In this document: positions 32,517-40,331 of the stretch, in pieces | Position numbering within the stretch: the stretch's first letter is position 1 | How the letters are laid out: each line of letters starts with the position of its first letter | From: Paracoccaceae bacterium | GTDB taxonomy: Bacteria > Pseudomonadota > Alphaproteobacteria > Rhodobacterales > Rhodobacteraceae | Direction of reading: 5' to 3' | Assembly (NCBI GenBank): GCA_020425125.1 | Contig: JAGQRV010000029.1 | Coordinates: 37,620-85,092 of the forward strand | Length of the DNA stretch: 47,473 nt | Notes under the pieces: model-generated | Database searches by the model: none | The model's input: the letters and a program-made list of their open reading frames with translations, nothing else | What the model was told of the DNA's origin: nothing | Position numbers and translations under genes: made by a program

Positions 32517-34085
32517 ATGGCCGTCTCCACCCAGCTGCTCGACGCCTACGGTCAGCCGGTCCGGCGCCAGGCGCTGACGAAGCCGGCCGCGCGCGCCGGG
32601 GTCACCAGCGTGCGCCAGATCTGGGCGCAAACCGTCGCGTCGGGCCTGACGCCGGTGCGCCTCGCGGGGATCCTGCGCGCCGCCGACCAGGGAGACATCA
32701 CCGAATACGCCACTTTCGCCGAGGAGATGGAGGAGCGCGATCCGCACTATGCATCGGTGCTCGGGGTCAGGAAGCGGGCGGTGTCGGGCGTCGAGCCGAT
32801 CGTCGAGCCGGCCAGCGAGGACGCGCGCGACGTGGAGATCGCCGACGCGGTGCGCGAGCAGATCGCCGGGCATGACGAATTCGCCGAACTGGTCGAGGAC
32901 TGCCTCGACGCGATCGGCAAGGGCTTCTCGGTGGTCGAGATCGGCTGGAAGGCCGATGCCGCGCGCTGGTGGCCGGAGAGCTTCGACTGGGTGAGCCAGC
33001 GCTTCATCCGCTTCGACCGCGAGACCGGCCAGCTGCTGCGGCTCATCGACGAGGCCGACCAGAGCGAGGGCGTGCCGCTGGCGCCGTTCAAGTTCATCAC
33101 CCACGCGCCGAAGCTCAAGTCCGGGCACATGGCGCGCGGCGGCCTGGCGCGGCTGGTCGCGTTCAGCTGGATTTGCAAGGCCTACACGCTGAAGGACTGG
33201 ATGGCCTTCGCCGAGACCTACGGGTTGCCGCTGCGCCTTGGCCGCTACGGCGCCGGCGCGTCGCCCGAGGACGTGGAGAAGCTCTTCACCGCGGTGGCCA
33301 ATATCGGCACCGATGCCGCGGCCGTGCTGCCCGACAGCATGCGCATCGAGTTCGAGCAGGTTTCGGGCACGCAATCCGAAGCCGTGTTCGAGAACCTCGC
33401 GCGCTACATCGACGAGCAGATCAGCAAGGCGGTCCTCGGCCAGACGATGACCTCGGACAACGGGTCGTCGCAATCGCAGGCGACGGTCCACAACGAGGTC
33501 CGCCACGACATCGCCCAGGCCGATGCCCGCGCCGTCACCGGCACGCTGAACCGCGACCTGGTGAAACCGTTCGTCGACCTGAACTGGGGGCCGCAGACCG
33601 CCTATCCCCGCCTCGTCATCTCGGTCGAGGAGGCCGAGGACACCGACATGGTGCTGACCCACACCGCGGCGCTGGCGGCGCAGGGTGTCCGGATCCGGGC
33701 CGCGGAGGTCCGCGCGAAGCTGGGCTATTCCGAGCCCGAGGACGACGACGAGGTGATCGGCGGCACGCCGGCCCCCGCAGTTCCGCCCGCGTCCCCGCCG
33801 TCCGAGCCGCCGCCCGAACCGCCGGCGCGGAACGCCGTGGCGTTGAACCGGTCCGACCCGTTCGACGCACTGGACGGCATCGCCGACGGGATGGACGACG
33901 ACTGGGAACCGGTGATGGACGAGACCCTGCGCCCGATCCTGGCCGCGATCCGCGACGCGGGGAGCCTGGAGGAGGTGCAGGCGCTGCTCGCCGGAATCGA
34001 CGGTCTGCCCGTGGCGCAGCTGGTCGACGGGCTCGTGAAAGGGGCATTCAAGGCGCGTGCACTCGGCGACGCGCGCGATGCCTGA
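32517..34085 (+). CDS. Portal protein, Mu gp29-like (DUF935)
   Basis: 522 aa. GLTPVRLAGILRAADQGDIT, EEMEERDPHYASVLGVRKRA and GKGFSVVEIGWKADAARWWP are typical of DUF935. TYGLPLRLGRYGAG and VLGQTMTSDNGSSQSQATVH follow. A Pro/Glu-rich linker (about 420-440) precedes a helical tail. Portal ring of the head vertex. Overlaps the head gene by 8 bp. Confidence 0.94.
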   Translation: MAVSTQLLDAYGQPVRRQALTKPAARAGVTSVRQIWAQTVASGLTPVRLAGILRAADQGDITEYATFAEEMEERDPHYASVLGVRKRAVSGVEPIVEPASEDARDVEIADAVREQIAGHDEFAELVEDCLDAIGKGFSVVEIGWKADAARWWPESFDWVSQRFIRFDRETGQLLRLIDEADQSEGVPLAPFKFITHAPKLKSGHMARGGLARLVAFSWICKAYTLKDWMAFAETYGLPLRLGRYGAGASPEDVEKLFTAVANIGTDAAAVLPDSMRIEFEQVSGTQSEAVFENLARYIDEQISKAVLGQTMTSDNGSSQSQATVHNEVRHDIAQADARAVTGTLNRDLVKPFVDLNWGPQTAYPRLVISVEEAEDTDMVLTHTAALAAQGVRIRAAEVRAKLGYSEPEDDDEVIGGTPAPAVPPASPPSEPPPEPPARNAVALNRSDPFDALDGIADGMDDDWEPVMDETLRPILAAIRDAGSLEEVQALLAGIDGLPVAQLVDGLVKGAFKARALGDARDA

Positions 34086-35280
34086 CTTCCCCGACCGCCC
34101 GGCCTATTCCTTCGACCCCGGCCCGCCGCCGGAAGCGTCGCGGTTCCTGAAGAACAAGGCGCTCGCCCCCAGCTTCGCCTGGGAGGATGTCGAGCCCGAG
34201 GAGCACGCGGTCGCCTTCACCGTCGCCAAGGCGATGCAGCTCGACGTGCTCGAGGACATCCGGGCGGAGGTGCAGCGCGCGCTCGACGAGGGCCGGACCC
34301 TGTCCCAGTTCCAGCGGGACCTGAAGCCGAAGCTCGCGGCGAAGGGCTGGTGGGGGCGGACCGAGATGGTCGACCCGGAGACCGGCGAGACGCGCGAGGT
34401 GCAGCTCGGCTCGCCCCGGCGGCTCAGGACGATCTACCAGGCGAACCTGCGCTCGGCCCGCGCGGCGGGACAGTGGGACCGGATCCAGCGCACCAAGAAG
34501 GCGCTGCCCTATCTCGTCTACCAGACCGGCCCGTCCGAGCGGCACCGCCCCGAGCACGTCACCAAGCGCGGGCTGGTGCTGCCGGTCGACGATCCGTTCT
34601 GGACCCAGTGGTATCCGCCGAACGGCTGGGGCTGTAAATGCTGGGTCCGCCAGGTCACCCGGGCCGAGGCCGAACGCCTCGGCATCCGCGAGGCGCCGCT
34701 GGTCGAGGAGCGGCCGTGGCGCAATCCGCGCACCGGCGAGGTACGGCAGGTGCCGCGGGGGATCGATCCGGCCTGGACCGGCAATCCCGGCGCGCACCGG
34801 ATGAAGCGGATGGAGGAAATGCTGGCCGGGCGGCTCGACGCGGCCGATCCGGGACTGGCGCGGGTGATCGCGCGGGACATCGCCACGAGCTGGCGGGCCG
34901 AGCGGATGATGGCCGGTGCGGCCGAGGGCACGGTGCCGGTCGGCATCCTGTCCGACGGATTGCGCGCGGCGCTCGGTGCACGAACGCGCGTGGTCCGGAT
35001 CCGCTCGGATGTCGCCGCCAAGATCCGCGAACGGCACAAGGAGGTGACCGGCGAGGCCCTGCTGGCCCTGCACGAGGCGATCGAAAGCGGTCCGGTCCTG
35101 TCGAGCCAGGTCGACGGACGGAGCCAGCTGCTTCTGTGGGTCGAGGGAACGCCGCCCCTTGTCGCGGTGCTGAAATACGTGGCCGGGACGGACGAGCTGT
35201 GGGTGAGCTCGATCTACGGCAGCGGCTCGCGCTACTGGAACCGCCAGAAGCGGCGCGCGGGTGTGACGGAGGTGAGGTAG
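34078..35280 (+). CDS. Minor head protein (Mu gpF / SPP1 gp7-type) with a C-terminal RNase-like domain
   Basis: 400 aa. Head morphogenesis part: TIYQANLRSARAAGQWDRIQ, ALPYLVYQTGPSERHRPEHV and WTQWYPPNGWGCKCWVRQVT with the paired cysteines. The last 110 residues (from about 290: VRIRSDVAAKIRERHKEVTG, LLLWVEGTPPLVAVLKYV, WVSSIYGSGSRYWNRQKRR) resemble the phage Barnase-EndoU-ColicinE5/D-RelE-like nuclease domain fused to many capsid morphogenesis proteins. It may enter the cell with the DNA. The split of functions is inferred from family knowledge. Confidence 0.88.
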   Translation: MPDFPDRPAYSFDPGPPPEASRFLKNKALAPSFAWEDVEPEEHAVAFTVAKAMQLDVLEDIRAEVQRALDEGRTLSQFQRDLKPKLAAKGWWGRTEMVDPETGETREVQLGSPRRLRTIYQANLRSARAAGQWDRIQRTKKALPYLVYQTGPSERHRPEHVTKRGLVLPVDDPFWTQWYPPNGWGCKCWVRQVTRAEAERLGIREAPLVEERPWRNPRTGEVRQVPRGIDPAWTGNPGAHRMKRMEEMLAGRLDAADPGLARVIARDIATSWRAERMMAGAAEGTVPVGILSDGLRAALGARTRVVRIRSDVAAKIRERHKEVTGEALLALHEAIESGPVLSSQVDGRSQLLLWVEGTPPLVAVLKYVAGTDELWVSSIYGSGSRYWNRQKRRAGVTEVR

Positions 35281-35448
35281 ATGCCTGGAGGGCCGGTGAC
35301 CCCTCGCAGCACACGGGCTGGCTTACCGGAATGGCTCAGGCACCATCGGGAGATGGCTCCGATCGGGGCCGATTTCAACCCGTTCGGGGCCGTTTTCGCC
35401 CGCCTGCGCCCGGTACGACCGCCCCCGCCCGGCGAGGACCGTTTTTGA
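35281..35448 (+). CDS. Possible 55-aa protein after the minor head gene
   Basis: Begins directly after the previous TAG, with GAGGTGAGG just before. Reads MPGGPVTPRSTRAGLPEWLR and ends VRPPPPGEDRF. No family recognised. The ribosome site and the tight junction speak for it; the Pro-rich sequence and near-repeats in the DNA (CGGGGCCGATTTC, CGGGGCCGTTTTC) speak against. Confidence 0.3.
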   Translation: MPGGPVTPRSTRAGLPEWLRHHREMAPIGADFNPFGAVFARLRPVRPPPPGEDRF

Positions 35449-35584
35449 ATACCCATTAAACGGGTCAGCATCGCCGTTGTGCGATTTTCCGGGGCGGAGT
35501 AGCCTCGGAATCGGACGGCCGCTCAGCGGCGCTCTCAGGGGCTGCACTGTCCTTCCTCCCTGAAGCCGGCCCAAGCGGCCGCCC

Positions 35585-35604
35585 GCCATGGAATGCGTTC
35601 CAAG
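35585..35604. promoter_or_regulatory. Late activator site, copy 2 (PI-like)
   Basis: GCCATGGAATGCGTTCCAAG, one base different from the copy at 28288. It lies 35 bp before the protease/scaffold gene, where Mu has its PI promoter. Confidence 0.65.
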
Positions 35605-35613
35605 GCGACCCGT

Positions 35614-35639
35614 CCCCGGAGCCGGGGCATTTTCGCCCC
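35614..35639 (+). promoter_or_regulatory. Competing hairpins in front of the protease gene
   Basis: CCCCGG-AG-CCGGGG (35614-35627) and GGGGC-ATTTTC-GCCCC (35624-35639) share the same G run, so only one can form. The second ends at the base before the ATG. No purine-rich ribosome site lies in normal position. Translational control is an inference. Confidence 0.35.
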
Positions 35640-36599
35640 ATGACGCAAACCCCGCACATCCAGTTGCAAGGCCTGGCGCTGAATGCCGGCGAGGCGTCGC
35701 CCGAATGGGTGCAGCTGACGCCGGCCGGGCCGGACATCACCGGACGCGACGGCCGCAGCTGGCGGCTGAGCGACCCCGCCGCGGTGGCCGCCCGCTTCGC
35801 CGCGCGCCGCCAGCCGATCGTCGTCGACATCGACCATCTCAGCGAACTGGCCAAGCCGGGCGAACCGGCGCCGGCGCAGGGCTGGATCGAGACGGTCGAA
35901 GTTCGCGACGGCGCGCTCTGGGGCCAGGTCAGCTGGAACAAGTCGGGCCGCGCGCTGATGGAGGCCGAGGCCTACCGCTTTCTCAGCCCGACCTTCCTGT
36001 TCGATCCGAAGTCGCGCGAGATCATGTCGCTGCGCTCGGCCGCGCTCGTGCACCGGCCGAACCTGGAGATGCAGGCGCTCAATTCCGAAACCGAGGAGAC
36101 AGTCCAGATGGACAAGGCGATCTGCGAGGCCCTCGGCCTCGCGGCCGACGCCACCGCCGCCGATGCGGTCGTGGCGATCACCAGGCTGAAGGACGCGAAG
36201 GCCGTCGCGCTGAACGCGGCGGACCATCCCGACCCCGGGAAGTTCGTGCCGAAGGCGGACCACGAGCTGGCGCTGAACCGGATCCGCGAATTCGAAGCGG
36301 ACGAGACGGCGCGCAACGAGACCGCGGTCGGTGCCGCGGTCGATGCCGCGGTCGCCGCGGGCAAGATCGCGCCCGCGTCGAAGGAATACCACCTGGCGAC
36401 CTGCAAGGCCGTCGGGATCGAGAAGTTCCAGCAGATGGTCGGCACGCTGCCCGTCATCGCCGGCGGCACCCGGACCGAGACGCCGGCCACGCCCGGCAAG
36501 GCGTCGGCGCTCACCGCCGACGAGATCGCGGTCTGCGCCCAGCTCGGCCACAGCCACACCGACTTCGCCGCGGCGAAGGCGACCGAGGAGACCCGATAG
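35640..36599 (+). CDS. Mu I-like prohead protease / scaffold
   Basis: 319 aa. Protease part: VQLTPAGPDITGRDGRSWRL, RQPIVVDIDHLSELAKPGEP with the conserved His, WIETVEVRDGALWGQVSW and AYRFLSPTFLFDPKSREIM, ALVHRPNLEMQAL. The C-terminal half is a helical, Ala-rich scaffold. Cleaves head proteins and itself in head maturation. An internal start at 36108 probably makes the scaffold alone. Confidence 0.93.
   Translation: MTQTPHIQLQGLALNAGEASPEWVQLTPAGPDITGRDGRSWRLSDPAAVAARFAARRQPIVVDIDHLSELAKPGEPAPAQGWIETVEVRDGALWGQVSWNKSGRALMEAEAYRFLSPTFLFDPKSREIMSLRSAALVHRPNLEMQALNSETEETVQMDKAICEALGLAADATAADAVVAITRLKDAKAVALNAADHPDPGKFVPKADHELALNRIREFEADETARNETAVGAAVDAAVAAGKIAPASKEYHLATCKAVGIEKFQQMVGTLPVIAGGTRTETPATPGKASALTADEIAVCAQLGHSHTDFAAAKATEETR
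36108..36599 (+). CDS. Nested in-frame scaffold protein, probable
   Basis: ATG at 36108 (MDKAICEALGLAADATAADA) in the frame of the protease gene, with GAGGAGAC about eight bases upstream. It would give 163 aa of pure scaffold helix, like Mu gpZ inside gpI. Supported by position and ribosome site only. Confidence 0.55.
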   Translation: MDKAICEALGLAADATAADAVVAITRLKDAKAVALNAADHPDPGKFVPKADHELALNRIREFEADETARNETAVGAAVDAAVAAGKIAPASKEYHLATCKAVGIEKFQQMVGTLPVIAGGTRTETPATPGKASALTADEIAVCAQLGHSHTDFAAAKATEETR

Positions 36600-37523
36600 A
36601 TGGCGCTGATCACACCCGCCCTTCTTACCGCGCTGAACACCGGCCTGAAGAAGAGCTACCAGGACGCCTACGCGGAGATGCGCGTCAACGCGGTGTTCGA
36701 GCGCGTCTCGACCACGGTGCCGTCGGGCACGACCTCGACCACCTATGGCTGGCTCGGCGATTTCCCGGCGCTGCAGGAATGGGTCGGCGACCGCGTCATC
36801 AAGGACATGAAGGCGGCCGGCTACGAGATCCTGAACAAGCTCTTCGAAGCCACCGTCGGCGTGAAGCGGACCGACATCGAGGACGACCAGTACGGGCATT
36901 ACGCGCCCCTGGTCGCGTCGATGGGGCAGGAGGCCGCCCAGCATCCCGACAAGATGATCGCCGCGCTGATCGCGGCCGGCGACGCGGCCACCTGTTACGA
37001 TGGCCAGTATTTCTTCGACATCGATCACCCGGTCTATCCGAACCACGACGGCACCGGCGTCGCCGCCTCGGTCTCGAACTACGACGACGGCGGCGGGTCT
37101 CCGGGCCCGGCCTGGTACCTGCTCGACACCCGCAAGGCGCTGCGCCCGTTCATCTTCCAGGAACGCACCCGGCCCGAATTCACCGTCCTGACCGACCCGA
37201 AGGGCAACGACCAGGTCTTCATGAAGGACCAGTACCTCTACGGCATCCGGTACCGCTGCAACGCGGGCTTCGGGTTCTGGCAGATGGCCTATTGCTCGAA
37301 GGGGACGCTCGACGCGGCGGGGTTCGCGGCGGCGCGGCTGGCGATGCGCAAGTTCACCGCCGATGGCGGCCGGCCGCTCGGGATCAACCCGAACATCATC
37401 ATGGTCTCGCCCGACAACGAGGCGGCCGCGCGGGCGCTTTTCGAGACGATGCTGATCGGCGGCGGCAACTCGAACCCGCACTACAAGGCGGTCGAGATCA
37501 TCGTGAACCCCTGGCTGCCGTGA
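36600..37523 (+). CDS. Major head subunit, Mu gpT-like
   Basis: 307 aa. MALITPALLTALNTGLKKSY, TTYGWLGDFPALQEWVGDR, FEATVGVKRTDIEDDQYGHY, FFDIDHPVYPNHDGTG and MVSPDNEAAARALFET are characteristic of gpT. Starts immediately after the protease TAG. HK97-fold shell protein. Confidence 0.96.
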   Translation: MALITPALLTALNTGLKKSYQDAYAEMRVNAVFERVSTTVPSGTTSTTYGWLGDFPALQEWVGDRVIKDMKAAGYEILNKLFEATVGVKRTDIEDDQYGHYAPLVASMGQEAAQHPDKMIAALIAAGDAATCYDGQYFFDIDHPVYPNHDGTGVAASVSNYDDGGGSPGPAWYLLDTRKALRPFIFQERTRPEFTVLTDPKGNDQVFMKDQYLYGIRYRCNAGFGFWQMAYCSKGTLDAAGFAAARLAMRKFTADGGRPLGINPNIIMVSPDNEAAARALFETMLIGGGNSNPHYKAVEIIVNPWLP

Positions 37524-37534
37524 GGATGGGGATC

Positions 37535-37945
37535 ATGAGGCACGTCAAGCTGAGCCGCGCGGCGCTGAAGCAGGGCAAGTCCAGCTTCCAGCGCTGCGGC
37601 GTCCCGCACACGAAGGCGGGCGCCACCTTCGAGGACAGCGCCTTCACCGCGGCGGAATGGGCGCGGCTTGCGGCCGAACCGATGCTCGAGGTGAGCGCGG
37701 TCGACGGACCGGTGCCCGGACCCGAGGACGAGCTGGCCGCGTTCACCGCCGCGGTCCGCGCGGCGATCGCCACGCTCGGCCCCGAGGAGTTCACCAGGGC
37801 CGGCGCGCCGCAGCTCGGCGCCGTGCGTGCCGCGCTGCCCGAGGACGTGACGGGCCTGACCCGCGAGGCCGTCGACACGATCTGGGCCGCGATGGCGGCC
37901 GAGGGGGTCACGGCGCCGCAGGCTGCCGAGGGCACGGACGACTGA
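37535..37945 (+). CDS. Mu gp35/HI1506-like head-neck protein
   Basis: 136 aa. KLSRAALKQGKSSFQRCGVP, HTKAGATFEDSAFTAAEWAR and RLAAEPMLEVSAVDGPVPG match the HI1506-type N-terminus (rcGv-H, F-D-FT, L-aeP-L). I use the ATG at 37535 with GAGGATGGGG upstream; 37526 is an alternative. The C-terminal half is acidic helix. Confidence 0.8.
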   Translation: MRHVKLSRAALKQGKSSFQRCGVPHTKAGATFEDSAFTAAEWARLAAEPMLEVSAVDGPVPGPEDELAAFTAAVRAAIATLGPEEFTRAGAPQLGAVRAALPEDVTGLTREAVDTIWAAMAAEGVTAPQAAEGTDD

Positions 37946-37950
37946 ATGCC

Positions 37951-37979
37951 GCCGGGCGGGGCGCCTGTCCCCGCCCGGC
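37951..37979. terminator. Perfect 11-bp GC stem-loop
   Basis: GCCGGGCGGGG, 7-nt loop, CCCCGCCCGGC. Five bases after the gp35-like stop. A second stem CCGGACC/GGTCCGG (37990/38008) follows. No T run here. Confidence 0.5.
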
Positions 37980-38020
37980 CACTTCGGAGCCGGACCGATG
38001 AGGCAGAGGTCCGGTCTCCC

Positions 38021-38046
38021 GGCGGGGGTCCCCCCCCGCCCCTTTT
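38021..38046 (+). terminator. Intrinsic terminator
   Basis: GGCGGGGG, 4-nt loop, CCCCCGCC, then CCTTTTG. Last of three stem-loops between the head and tail-completion genes, where it could lower transcription after the highly expressed capsid gene. Confidence 0.6.
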
Positions 38047-38070
38047 GAAGCGCAGTTTCGGGATCCCTGA

Positions 38071-38505
38071 ATGGCCTACGCGACGCGGACGGACATCGAA
38101 GCGCTTTACGGTGCGCAGGCGCTCTACGTGGCCGACCGCGACGGCGACGGCCAGGGCGAGGACGCCGCGGTCAGCCGCGCGCTCGACGATGCCTCGGGCG
38201 AGATCGATGCCTGGCTGCGTGTCCGCTACGACATCCCCGTCGCGCCGGTGCCGCAGCTGCTGGTCCAGATCGCCTGCGACATCGCGCTCTACCGCCTGGC
38301 GCAGACCGCCGATGTCCGCACCGACGAACACCGCACCCGCTACGACGACGCGCTGGCGACGCTGAAGCGGCTGTCGCGGGGCGAGATGATGCTGCCCCCG
38401 CCGCCGCCGGACCCGAACGCACCGCTGACGCTTGACGGGCCGCGCCCGATCGTGGTGACCGGGCCCGAACGGCTGTTCAGCCGCGACAAGACGCGGGACC
38501 TCTGA
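38071..38505 (+). CDS. Mu gp36-like protein (DUF1320)
   Basis: 144 aa. AYATRTDIEALYGAQALYVA, RALDDASGEIDAWLRVRYDI and LVQIACDIALYRLAQTADVR are the DUF1320 pattern. Head-tail connector/adaptor. C-terminus Pro-rich. Confidence 0.9.
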   Translation: MAYATRTDIEALYGAQALYVADRDGDGQGEDAAVSRALDDASGEIDAWLRVRYDIPVAPVPQLLVQIACDIALYRLAQTADVRTDEHRTRYDDALATLKRLSRGEMMLPPPPPDPNAPLTLDGPRPIVVTGPERLFSRDKTRDL

Positions 38506-38960
38506 TGGCCGGGGTCGCCTACACGCTTCAAGCGCCCGCGCTCGACGGGCTGATCGGCCGGCTGGCCGACTACACCGCCGGACGGCCCGCGCGCCTGGCG
38601 GTGCTGGCCGATGCGGTCGGCGCGCTGCTCGAAAGCTCCACGAAGCGCCGCATCGCGGACGAGAAGACCGCGCCCGACGGCACGCGCTGGCCGGGCTGGT
38701 CGGACGCCTACGGCGCGACCCGGCGCCGGGGCCAGACGCTGCTGGTCTCCGAAGGCGATCTCAGGGACAGCATCCAGGCCTATGCCATGCCCGGCGCGGT
38801 GCAGGTCGGCTCGAACCTGGTCTACGCCGCGATCCACCAGTTCGGCGGCGAGGAGGTCGGCATGCCGATCCCGGCCCGGCCGTATCTGGGGCTCAGCGCC
38901 GCGGACGAGGCCGACGTCGCGGACCTGGCCGAGGAGTTCCTGCGCGGGGGGCTCGAATGA
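38505..38960 (+). CDS. Virion morphogenesis protein, Mu gpG-like
   Basis: 151 aa. IADEKTAPDGTRWPGWSDAY, LLVSEGDLRDSIQA, VYAAIHQFGGEEVGMPIPAR and PYLGLSAADEADV are the pfam05069 signature (P.DG..W, L...G.L..S, YA.IHQ.G, PaRpfLGls). Tail completion/head-tail joining. Overlaps the previous stop by one base. Confidence 0.93.
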   Translation: MAGVAYTLQAPALDGLIGRLADYTAGRPARLAVLADAVGALLESSTKRRIADEKTAPDGTRWPGWSDAYGATRRRGQTLLVSEGDLRDSIQAYAMPGAVQVGSNLVYAAIHQFGGEEVGMPIPARPYLGLSAADEADVADLAEEFLRGGLE

Positions 38961-39517
38961 GCGTCGCGCCCGATTTCCTGTCGGCCTTCGCCGACGCCGT
39001 TGCCGTGCGCATCGGCCGCGACCTGCCGAAGCTCCGCAGCTGCGAGGCGATCGCCGGCGAGCTTGACGAGGCCGAGCTGAGCCGGGTCGGCCTGGCGGCG
39101 CCGGCGGTCCTGGTCGCGGTGCTCGGCGCGCGCCAGGCCGCCGAGCCCGCCTACCCGCTGGCCGAATATCGGCTCGCCGTGGCCGCCTTCGCGGTGACCC
39201 GCAATGCCGGGGCGCTGGCCGGGATGACGGCCGGGCTCGCGATTTCCCAGCACCTGATGACGATCCTGCCCGAAGCGGATTTCGGGCTGCCGGATTGCGG
39301 CCCGGCCCGGTCCGTCGCCTGGCGCAGCCTGGTGACGAAGGAGACCCGCAAGCTCGGCGTGCATCTGTCGGTCGTCAGCTGGGAGCAGCCGGTGGTGCTG
39401 CGCGCGGCTTCCGGCCCGGTGCTGGTGCCGCCGGAGGTCTACTACAGCCGCGCCCCCGAGATCGGCTCCGCCCACGAGGGCGACTATTCCCTGCTTGTCC
39501 CGGAGGACGCGCCGTGA
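38957..39517 (+). CDS. Mu gp37-like protein (DUF1834)
   Basis: 186 aa, ATGA-coupled. FAVTRNAGALAGMTAGLAIS and GLPDCGPARSVAWRSLVTKE with a beta-rich C-terminus. Gp37-type tail terminator; the position after G supports this. Confidence 0.75.
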   Translation: MSVAPDFLSAFADAVAVRIGRDLPKLRSCEAIAGELDEAELSRVGLAAPAVLVAVLGARQAAEPAYPLAEYRLAVAAFAVTRNAGALAGMTAGLAISQHLMTILPEADFGLPDCGPARSVAWRSLVTKETRKLGVHLSVVSWEQPVVLRAASGPVLVPPEVYYSRAPEIGSAHEGDYSLLVPEDAP

Positions 39518-39999
39518 GTTTCGAGAGCGCCGAGGCCGACCGCCGCATCGGCAACCTGCTGAGCATCGGGAAGGTGTCGGACGTCTATCCGAACGGCACC
39601 GCGCGGGTGCAGATCGGCGATCTGACCACCGCGCCGATCAGCGTCGGCAAGCTGCGGGCCGGGGCGATGCAGGTCTGGTGGATGCCGTCCCTCGGCGAGC
39701 AGGTGCTGGTCGCCGCGCCCTCCGGCGACATGGCCCGCGCGGTGATCGTCTGCGCGATCCTCGCCGGCAACGCGCCGTCGGCGGACATCGCCACGCCGGT
39801 GATCGACCTGCGCGGCGGCGAGATGGTGATCCGCGGCGCGAAGCTGAAGATCGAGGCCGACCTGGAAATCGACGGCACGATCGACATCACCGGCAACGTC
39901 ACCAGCGCGGCGGACGTGGTGGCCAGCGGCATCAGCCTGAAGACCCATGTCCATGGCGGCGTGGTGTCGGGCGGCTCGACCACGGCAGGCCCGCAATGA
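39514..39999 (+). CDS. Baseplate assembly protein V (P2 gpV / Mu gp45)
   Basis: 161 aa, GTG start overlapping the previous stop. ADRRIGNLLSIGKVSDVYPN, WWMPSLGEQVLVAAPSGDMA, VIDLRGGEMVIRGAKLKIEA, then the needle repeat IDITGNVTSAADVVASGISL and the tip motif KTHVHGGV with its metal-binding HxH. Central membrane-piercing spike. Confidence 0.94.
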   Translation: MSFESAEADRRIGNLLSIGKVSDVYPNGTARVQIGDLTTAPISVGKLRAGAMQVWWMPSLGEQVLVAAPSGDMARAVIVCAILAGNAPSADIATPVIDLRGGEMVIRGAKLKIEADLEIDGTIDITGNVTSAADVVASGISLKTHVHGGVVSGGSTTAGPQ

Positions 40000-40331
40000 C
40001 CGGGATGAGCCGCAGCACGGGACGGCAGCTCGACCTGCCGGCGCACCTGGCGCAGTCGGTCGCCGACATCCTGACAACGCCGGTCGGCAGCCGGGTGATG
40101 CGCCGCGACTACGGCTCGGACCTGCCCCGCCTGATCGATGCGCCGCTCAACGGCGAGACGCTGGTCGATCTCTACGCCGCCACCGCCGCGGCGCTGGCGA
40201 AATGGGAGCCGCGCATCCGGCTGACCCGCGTCCAGGTCGCCGCGGTCGCGGCCGGCGCGCTGACGCTGATGCTCGACGGCGAGGATGCCGGCGGGGCCTT
40301 CACCACCTCGATCGACCTGGGGACGGCGTGA
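39996..40331 (+). CDS. Baseplate protein W (GPW/gp25 family)
   Basis: 111 aa, ATGA-coupled. LAQSVADILTTPVGSRVMRR, DYGSDLPRLIDAPLNG and KWEPRIRLTRVQVAA: the gp25 lysozyme-like baseplate wedge. Confidence 0.93.
   Translation: MTGMSRSTGRQLDLPAHLAQSVADILTTPVGSRVMRRDYGSDLPRLIDAPLNGETLVDLYAATAAALAKWEPRIRLTRVQVAAVAAGALTLMLDGEDAGGAFTTSIDLGTA

Noticed and set aside
35535-37481. 648-aa minus-strand open frame
   Set aside because: Antisense of protease and major head genes; composition typical of a shadow.
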